A stretch of 64,000 bases of DNA from Chitinophagaceae bacterium (lineage in GTDB: Bacteria > Bacteroidota > Bacteroidia > Chitinophagales > Chitinophagaceae). How positions within the stretch are numbered: position 1 is the stretch's first letter; every line of letters begins with the position of its first letter. The translations under genes and the position numbers were made by a program. This document shows positions 59,399 to 64,000 of this stretch, piece by piece. The notes under the pieces are model-generated. The model did no database searches. It was given only the letters and a program-made list of their open reading frames with translations, and had not been told where the DNA came from. Where the stretch lies: positions 124,001 through 188,000 of the forward strand of contig JAFKGQ010000008.1 in assembly GCA_017307755.1 (NCBI GenBank). The letters run 5' to 3'.

Positions 59399-61099
59399 AT
59401 GTCCACCATCGAAGAAAACCTGGAAGCATCCCGTCCGTCCCGGGATACAAAATTCATCGAAAAGGTACAGCGCCTTATCCGGCCGGATGCGCTAAATAAG
59501 GATGAACCCCTTTTCTGGTCACCCGGCATTGGCAACGACGTTTGGGACCTGTTCTGCTCCGCCATCACAGGCGACCTGGACACCATCCGGCGACTGTTGG
59601 AAAAAGACCCGTCCCTGCTGCGCTGTCAGTATGAATACCGTACGCCCATGTATTTTGCTGTACGGGAAAACCAATTGGAGACAGCCGCATTCTTCCTGCA
59701 GCAAGGCGCGAATGCCCATTGGGGTGGTGGCGACGACTCCCTGCCGGAGATTGCCCGTTATCGCGGCTATCACGAAATGCAGCGGCTGCTGGAAGATACG
59801 CTGGCCCGGCAACACAATGTCTCACAGAAAGGAGAGGTCATCGCCGCCGCCATCAAAAACCATAGCTTGCAAATTATACAAACCCTGCTGGACACGGATC
59901 CTCAATTGCTCAATGCCGGCGATGTCCACGGCAACCAGCCGATACACTGGGCCGTCATGACAAGAGAGCCGGCCATCATCGACGAGTTATTGGCCCGTGG
60001 GGCGGATATCAATGCCCGGCGGATCGATGGCGCCCGGCCGATACAGCTATGCAACGGAGATTATTCCTATCGGGGATGGCGGGACGTGCCACAAGACCAC
60101 CCCTTCACACCAGGACAAATCCTCACCCATCTCCGTAAACACGGCGCCTATGTCGACGTATCTACCGCGGCTTATATTGGCGACCTGTCGCGCGTTCAGG
60201 CGCTGGTGGAAGAAGACCCCTCTCTGGCAAACAAGCCGGGAGAGTATGTCACCTACTATGCCTGCTCAGGGGCGCCGCTGCGTAATGCCGCCGCCGGGGG
60301 ACATCTGGACATCGTAACTTATCTGCTTGAAAAGGGCGCCGATCCCAATCTGCCGGAAGAAGGCATCGCCCCGCAAGGCTACGCCCTTTATAGCGCCGTC
60401 TACAACGACCACTATGACATCGCCCATCTCCTCCTGGAAAAAGGGGCCATTCCCAACCCACCCGTAGAAAGCTCTGCGGATGCGCTGAGCATCGCCCTCA
60501 GGAACGATAATAAAGATATGGTCAACCTGCTTTGCTCCTATGGCGCCGCCCGAAGTATGGAGATCCTTGCTCATTATGGTGACACCCGGACAGCCGCCGC
60601 CATCTTTGCCGTAGATCCATCCCGCACCAATGACCCGCAGGCACTGGCATCTGCGGCGGGACAAGGCAATGAGAGCTTTGTCAGACTATTACTCCACTAT
60701 CAGCCCCGTCTGGCTGCACAGATCGGCACAGCGGCGGCAACCCCCGAATTGACCCGCTTCCTCTTCAGCAAAGGTATGGACCCCAATAAACAGAATTGGC
60801 TGCGGGTGACACCGCTACATCGTTTTGCCGAAAAAGGAGATATCATAAACGCGGGGATATTTCTGGACCACGGCGCCGACATCCACGCACGGGACGAAGA
60901 CATCTGCTCCACCCCGCTGGCCTGGGCCGTCAAATATGGGAAGAGGGAAATGGTGGAATTTCTTTTACAGCGTGGCGCCCAACCCCAGCTGCCGGACGAC
61001 CCATCCTGGGCCACTCCCATGGCCTGGGCGGTTTATAAAGGGGATACAGATATCATCCGGCTGCTCGAACAGAAATTTCCCAACGGTGACGCCTTATGA
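59399..61099 (+). CDS. Large ankyrin-repeat protein
   Basis: A 566-residue protein that is nearly all ankyrin repeats (TPMYFAVRENQLETAAFFLQ, QPIHWAVMTREPAIIDELLA, LRNAAAGGHLDIVTYLLEKG, LYSAVYNDHYDIAHLLLEKG, TPLAWAVKYGKREMVEFLLQ), about 13 repeats. It has no signal peptide. It is probably co-transcribed with the sigma region-2 protein. A role as its binding partner is inferred from position. The protein resembles the N-terminal ankyrin part of the fusion at 17405. Confidence 0.88.
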   Translation: MSTIEENLEASRPSRDTKFIEKVQRLIRPDALNKDEPLFWSPGIGNDVWDLFCSAITGDLDTIRRLLEKDPSLLRCQYEYRTPMYFAVRENQLETAAFFLQQGANAHWGGGDDSLPEIARYRGYHEMQRLLEDTLARQHNVSQKGEVIAAAIKNHSLQIIQTLLDTDPQLLNAGDVHGNQPIHWAVMTREPAIIDELLARGADINARRIDGARPIQLCNGDYSYRGWRDVPQDHPFTPGQILTHLRKHGAYVDVSTAAYIGDLSRVQALVEEDPSLANKPGEYVTYYACSGAPLRNAAAGGHLDIVTYLLEKGADPNLPEEGIAPQGYALYSAVYNDHYDIAHLLLEKGAIPNPPVESSADALSIALRNDNKDMVNLLCSYGAARSMEILAHYGDTRTAAAIFAVDPSRTNDPQALASAAGQGNESFVRLLLHYQPRLAAQIGTAAATPELTRFLFSKGMDPNKQNWLRVTPLHRFAEKGDIINAGIFLDHGADIHARDEDICSTPLAWAVKYGKREMVEFLLQRGAQPQLPDDPSWATPMAWAVYKGDTDIIRLLEQKFPNGDAL

Positions 61100-61135
61100 C
61101 AAAAATCCTCTAGCTTCGGGGACAAACCTTTTATT

Positions 61136-61849
61136 ATGAAACCAGCAAATACTTTCTCAAGCCGTCGCCATTTTTTAAGGACCACAGCAGGGCTGGCCAC
61201 AGGCCTCACCAGCCTTTCATTACTGCCCTCCCTGGCTTTCTCCGCACCGTCCTCGAGTAGCCCCTTTCCCTCCGGACCACTGCCGGCCGGCACAACCCCC
61301 TTTGCTGACGACCTCAACATCATCGGCCCCAAAGAAGGATACTCTCCACAGATAGGCACACTCGTATCCATGATGACCTGGATGCGTACGATCATGTTGT
61401 ATTCTTCCAAAGGAATGACCACGGAACAGTTGGACTTCCTTCTGGACGACAAAGCCAATACTGTCGGCTCCATGCTCTTTCACCTGGCGGCTACCGACGC
61501 CTTTTATCACGAACATACTTTCAATGGCACCGAATGGGGCAAATGGGACAAAAGTCTCCAGGATAAATTTGGCGTGGCTATGGCCCTGGGCGATCCCGCC
61601 CGCAAACAGATAAAAGGCCACAACCTCGACTTCTATACAAGTCTGATGCAGGAAACAAGAGAGAGGACATTAGCCGAATTCCGCAAACGGGACGACAAAT
61701 GGCTACTGACCGTGGACCAAAAATGGCCCTGGGGTCCCACCAACAATTACTGTAAATGGTTCCATGTGTGCGAACACGAGTCCAACCATAATGGACAGAT
61801 AAAATTTCTAAAAAGCCGGTTGCCCGGAGCAAAAGCCACCAACGAATAA
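61136..61849 (+). CDS. Tat-exported DinB-like protein
   Basis: A 237-residue protein with a twin-arginine signal (SSRRHFLRTTAGLATGLTSL) and a DinB/four-helix fold (VGSMLFHLAATDAFYHEHTF, HVCEHESNHNGQIKFLKSRL) with His residues that could bind metal. Tat export suggests it folds with a cofactor before export. The substrate is unknown. It begins 37 bases after the ankyrin stop. Confidence 0.82.
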   Translation: MKPANTFSSRRHFLRTTAGLATGLTSLSLLPSLAFSAPSSSSPFPSGPLPAGTTPFADDLNIIGPKEGYSPQIGTLVSMMTWMRTIMLYSSKGMTTEQLDFLLDDKANTVGSMLFHLAATDAFYHEHTFNGTEWGKWDKSLQDKFGVAMALGDPARKQIKGHNLDFYTSLMQETRERTLAEFRKRDDKWLLTVDQKWPWGPTNNYCKWFHVCEHESNHNGQIKFLKSRLPGAKATNE

Positions 61850-61884
61850 TTATCGTTTCACTCCTTCCACACGTCTGCATTTTT

Positions 61885-63300
61885 TTATTCTCCCGCCAGC
61901 AGCGGCCAGTTCTTATCCGGCCTGTGCGCTTCATGCATCATTTCGCTGATCCGGCGTACCACCTCCGGATGCCCGGCCGCGACATTATTTTTCTCCCCAT
62001 CATCCCTGCTGAGATCATATAGCTCTATAGTCGCATCAGGTTTGTCATGTACATACAGCCGGACGGCTTTCCACTTGCCCCATCGGACGGCCTGGCGCCC
62101 TCCGTTCTCATGGAATTCCCAATACAGATAGGCATGTTGCTGCTGGCGGGCGCTATCACCCGACAGGGTAGACAGGATCGACACGCCATCCAATCCCCGC
62201 ACTTTTTCCACACCCGCCAGCTGGGCGAACGTCGGATACAGATCCCAGAATGCTCCCGTAAACGTCGATGTCGTCCCCGCGCGTACCTTTCCCGGCCAAC
62301 AGGCGATAAATGGAGTCCGGATACCCCCTTCATAAAGATCCCGTTTGATCCCTCGCAAAGGACCATTGCTGTCAAAAAAGTCGGGGTCGTTGCCTCCTTC
62401 CCGGTGCGGGCCGTTGTCGCTGCTAAAGATTAACAATGTGTTGCCGGCAATACCCTGCCTCTCCAACTCAGCACGGATCTCACCGACATATTTGTCCAGC
62501 CGGGCTACCATGGCCGCATAGGCCGCATGCGGGTAGGGCTCGAAAGCGGCTTTTTCAAATTTGGGTGTAGTCGCTTCGTCCCGGGGCTGCTCATGGAACT
62601 TGCGAACATAATAGGCGTATACCTCGTCGTGCGGTACGCTCAACGCCGCATGCGGCAAGGTATAGGAGAGGTAAAGAAAGAATGGCCGGTCTGCCTGCGT
62701 CCTCAACAACTCCATCGCATGTCGATGGATCAGATCAGCAGCGTAAATGGAATCCCCCGTCTTATTCGCATCGAGCGCTACACGCTGATCATTCTGCCAA
62801 AGATGATCCGGGTAATAATTATGCGCCAGACGTTGACAATTGTAGCCGTAGAAAAAAGAGAACCCTTGTTTCAACGGTTCGCCCGAAGAGCCGGGATAGC
62901 CCAGCCCCCATTTTCCAAGATCGGCCGTAAAATAGTCATGGTCCTGTAAAAGACGTGCAATGGTCACCGTGGAGTCCGGTAAAGGAAATTGTCCCTCGGG
63001 CTGTATTTCCCGATTGCCTCTGATAGGCGTATGCCCCGTGTGAAACCCCGTCATCAGACTGGCCCGTGACGGGGCGCATACCGTCGTACCCGCATAGAAC
63101 TGAGTAAATCGCATTCCGGCACGGGCCATCGCATCGATGTTCGGCGTTTCGATCTTTTGCTGTCCATAACATCCCAGATCACCATAACCAAGGTCGTCGG
63201 CAAGGATAAAAATAATATTGGGACGCGAGCCGGGGATCCTTTGCTGGGCGGAGGCAGACAGGGTCAGTGTCAAACAAGAGAAGAAGATAAATATACGCAT
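61885..63300 (-). CDS. Exported sulfatase (arylsulfatase-type)
   Basis: A 471-residue exported sulfatase: signal peptide MRIFIFFSCLTLTLSASAQ, metal site DD at 35-36 (ILADDLGYGDLGCYG), and the formylglycine-site Cys75 in VCAPSRASLMTG (CxPSR), which needs an FGE or anSME maturase. The mature region includes GKWGLGYPGSS and the SDNGPHREGGNDPDF segment. It probably removes sulfate from a glycan or small molecule. A TATCTTTA -7 box lies six bases before the ATG. No SusCD or glycan operon is nearby. Confidence 0.93.
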   Translation of the reverse strand: MRIFIFFSCLTLTLSASAQQRIPGSRPNIIFILADDLGYGDLGCYGQQKIETPNIDAMARAGMRFTQFYAGTTVCAPSRASLMTGFHTGHTPIRGNREIQPEGQFPLPDSTVTIARLLQDHDYFTADLGKWGLGYPGSSGEPLKQGFSFFYGYNCQRLAHNYYPDHLWQNDQRVALDANKTGDSIYAADLIHRHAMELLRTQADRPFFLYLSYTLPHAALSVPHDEVYAYYVRKFHEQPRDEATTPKFEKAAFEPYPHAAYAAMVARLDKYVGEIRAELERQGIAGNTLLIFSSDNGPHREGGNDPDFFDSNGPLRGIKRDLYEGGIRTPFIACWPGKVRAGTTSTFTGAFWDLYPTFAQLAGVEKVRGLDGVSILSTLSGDSARQQQHAYLYWEFHENGGRQAVRWGKWKAVRLYVHDKPDATIELYDLSRDDGEKNNVAAGHPEVVRRISEMMHEAHRPDKNWPLLAGE

Positions 63301-63306
63301 AGCTCC

Positions 63307-63314
63307 TAAAGATA
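63307..63314 (-). promoter_or_regulatory. -7 element before the sulfatase
   Basis: TATCTTTA on the minus strand, six bases before the ATG at 63300, suggesting a near-leaderless transcript. Confidence 0.4.
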
Positions 63315-63353
63315 CTGATCAATTTATGTAAATTTATCCCAAACCTTTACCCA

Positions 63354-64000
63354 GTGGATACATTAACCCCGGACAAACAACTACTTATATATCTGGCCGA
63401 AGCTGGCATAGGGCAGTATAGGGACATATCCGGATTTTTAAATCAACATTTTGCATCTTCTGCCACAACCTCGCCTGCGGCATGGGAAAATTTAAAAAAT
63501 GTAACCCAATTTATATCTACCCTGGTTGAACACAAATTTATTCGTGTTGATTTTTCCGAACTTTCAAATGAGGAATATGTTGGTAATGGCTTCTTTTCGA
63601 CTCCAATAAAGGCCATGATATTAAGAGATGGAATGGAGTACATCTCGAAAAACAAAACAGAAACAACAGGAACACATGTACAGCTCAATGCCGAGAACAT
63701 ACATTATACAGGCAACATTGGGTATTCAAACAGATATTCAACACAAAGGTCAACGAGTGATAAGCAAAAGTCCGATCTCCCATCAAAAGTAAAAAAATGG
63801 ATCGCGGCAGCCGTAGCATTAGGCGTCGCTATTCCGACAATTATCATTGCCTGGAACAAACTTAAAACCAAGCCGGAACAGGAAAAGGTCGTAGCGCCAA
63901 ATGTCGATTCCCTGAAAAAGAAAGATTCAATACATCTGCGGGCAGACTTGCCAAAAACGATTGAAAATAAAAAATTGATAAAAAACCATCCCGATGCTGT
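63354..64000 (+). CDS. Unknown single-pass membrane protein (3' end outside window)
   Basis: I translated this frame directly: it is open from a GTG at 63354 to the right edge, about 215 residues, with no in-frame ATG upstream before a stop. Residues about 1-90 may form a winged-helix-like domain (KQLLIYLAEAGIGQYRDISG, ISTLVEHKFIRVDFSELSN); residues about 150-165 are a membrane helix (IAAAVALGVAIPTIII), and a charged region follows. The DNA is AT-rich compared with the sulfatase. Function unknown. Confidence 0.7.
   Translation, partial: MDTLTPDKQLLIYLAEAGIGQYRDISGFLNQHFASSATTSPAAWENLKNVTQFISTLVEHKFIRVDFSELSNEEYVGNGFFSTPIKAMILRDGMEYISKNKTETTGTHVQLNAENIHYTGNIGYSNRYSTQRSTSDKQKSDLPSKVKKWIAAAVALGVAIPTIIIAWNKLKTKPEQEKVVAPNVDSLKKKDSIHLRADLPKTIENKKLIKNHPDA

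Noticed and set aside
1..64000. tRNA, rRNA, CRISPR arrays, IS elements or integrase/attachment sites.
   Set aside because: No cloverleaf-like or rRNA sequence, no regular spacer repeats, and no transposase or integrase frame was seen. A tool-based scan would be needed to exclude small RNAs.

Overview
The window looks like chromosomal DNA of a Bacteroidota member, most likely a Chitinophagaceae-type soil bacterium with a mid-range GC content. The signs are an ECF sigma/FecR pair, a type IX secretion sorting domain, several MacB/FtsX-type permeases, a BlaI/M56 pair, a DUF4153 protein, an RHS toxin, general absence of Shine-Dalgarno sites, and repeated Bacteroidota-type -7 elements (TAnnTTTG or TATCTTTA) a few bases before start codons. 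I saw no rRNA, tRNA, IS element, integrase or CRISPR array.

Layout. 1-6 kb: end of a FecR anti-sigma factor, its ECF sigma factor, a DUF4153 membrane protein and phosphoenolpyruvate synthase, all leftward. 6.3-9.6 kb: an SGNH hydrolase, then a transglutaminase-like protein overlapping a small unknown gene. 9.6-14.8 kb: a leftward signalling cluster (hybrid kinase, CheY-like regulator, CHASE3 kinase) behind a K+/H+ antiporter. 14.8-23.5 kb: housekeeping and accessory genes, including a TetR regulator with a clear palindromic operator, an ankyrin-VOC fusion, a CxxCH lipoprotein and a PRISE-like reductase. 23.5-28.4 kb: two tandem permeases. 28.6-31.1 kb: an AT-rich four-gene operon with a NarL-type regulator, two unknown proteins and a kinase with an unusual H-box. 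31.5-34.5 kb: AraC regulator, unknown protein, TPR protein.

34.6-40.1 kb: a five-gene operon, BlaI repressor, M56 metalloprotease, FtsX permease, Spy-like periplasmic protein and HlyD adaptor, starting at a promoter with two BlaI-type palindromes. It reads as a protease-sensed, repressor-controlled efflux or envelope-stress operon. 40.1-48.4 kb: nitrilase plus ankyrin protein, a T9SS-sorted protein, and a 1,696-residue RHS protein with a C39-like domain, a distinct C-terminal tip and a candidate immunity gene. 48.6-57 kb: DinB, class V aminotransferase, OmpH-like chaperone, a fourth permease, cupin, Crp-family regulator and small membrane proteins. 57.2-58.9 kb: an AT-rich toxin-antitoxin-like pair (DUF4411 PIN and XRE-ImmA) behind a cluster of palindromes. 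59-64 kb: a sigma-70 region-2-only protein with a large ankyrin protein, a Tat-exported DinB-like protein, a sulfatase, and the start of an unknown membrane protein.

The two observations most worth following are the BlaI/M56-controlled efflux operon, and a shared regulatory block with fixed spacing (TACA-N5-TGTATC-N5-CGTACAG-N28-TTGAT-N15-AACnCGGCAT) lying about 95 bp before two separate permease loci.
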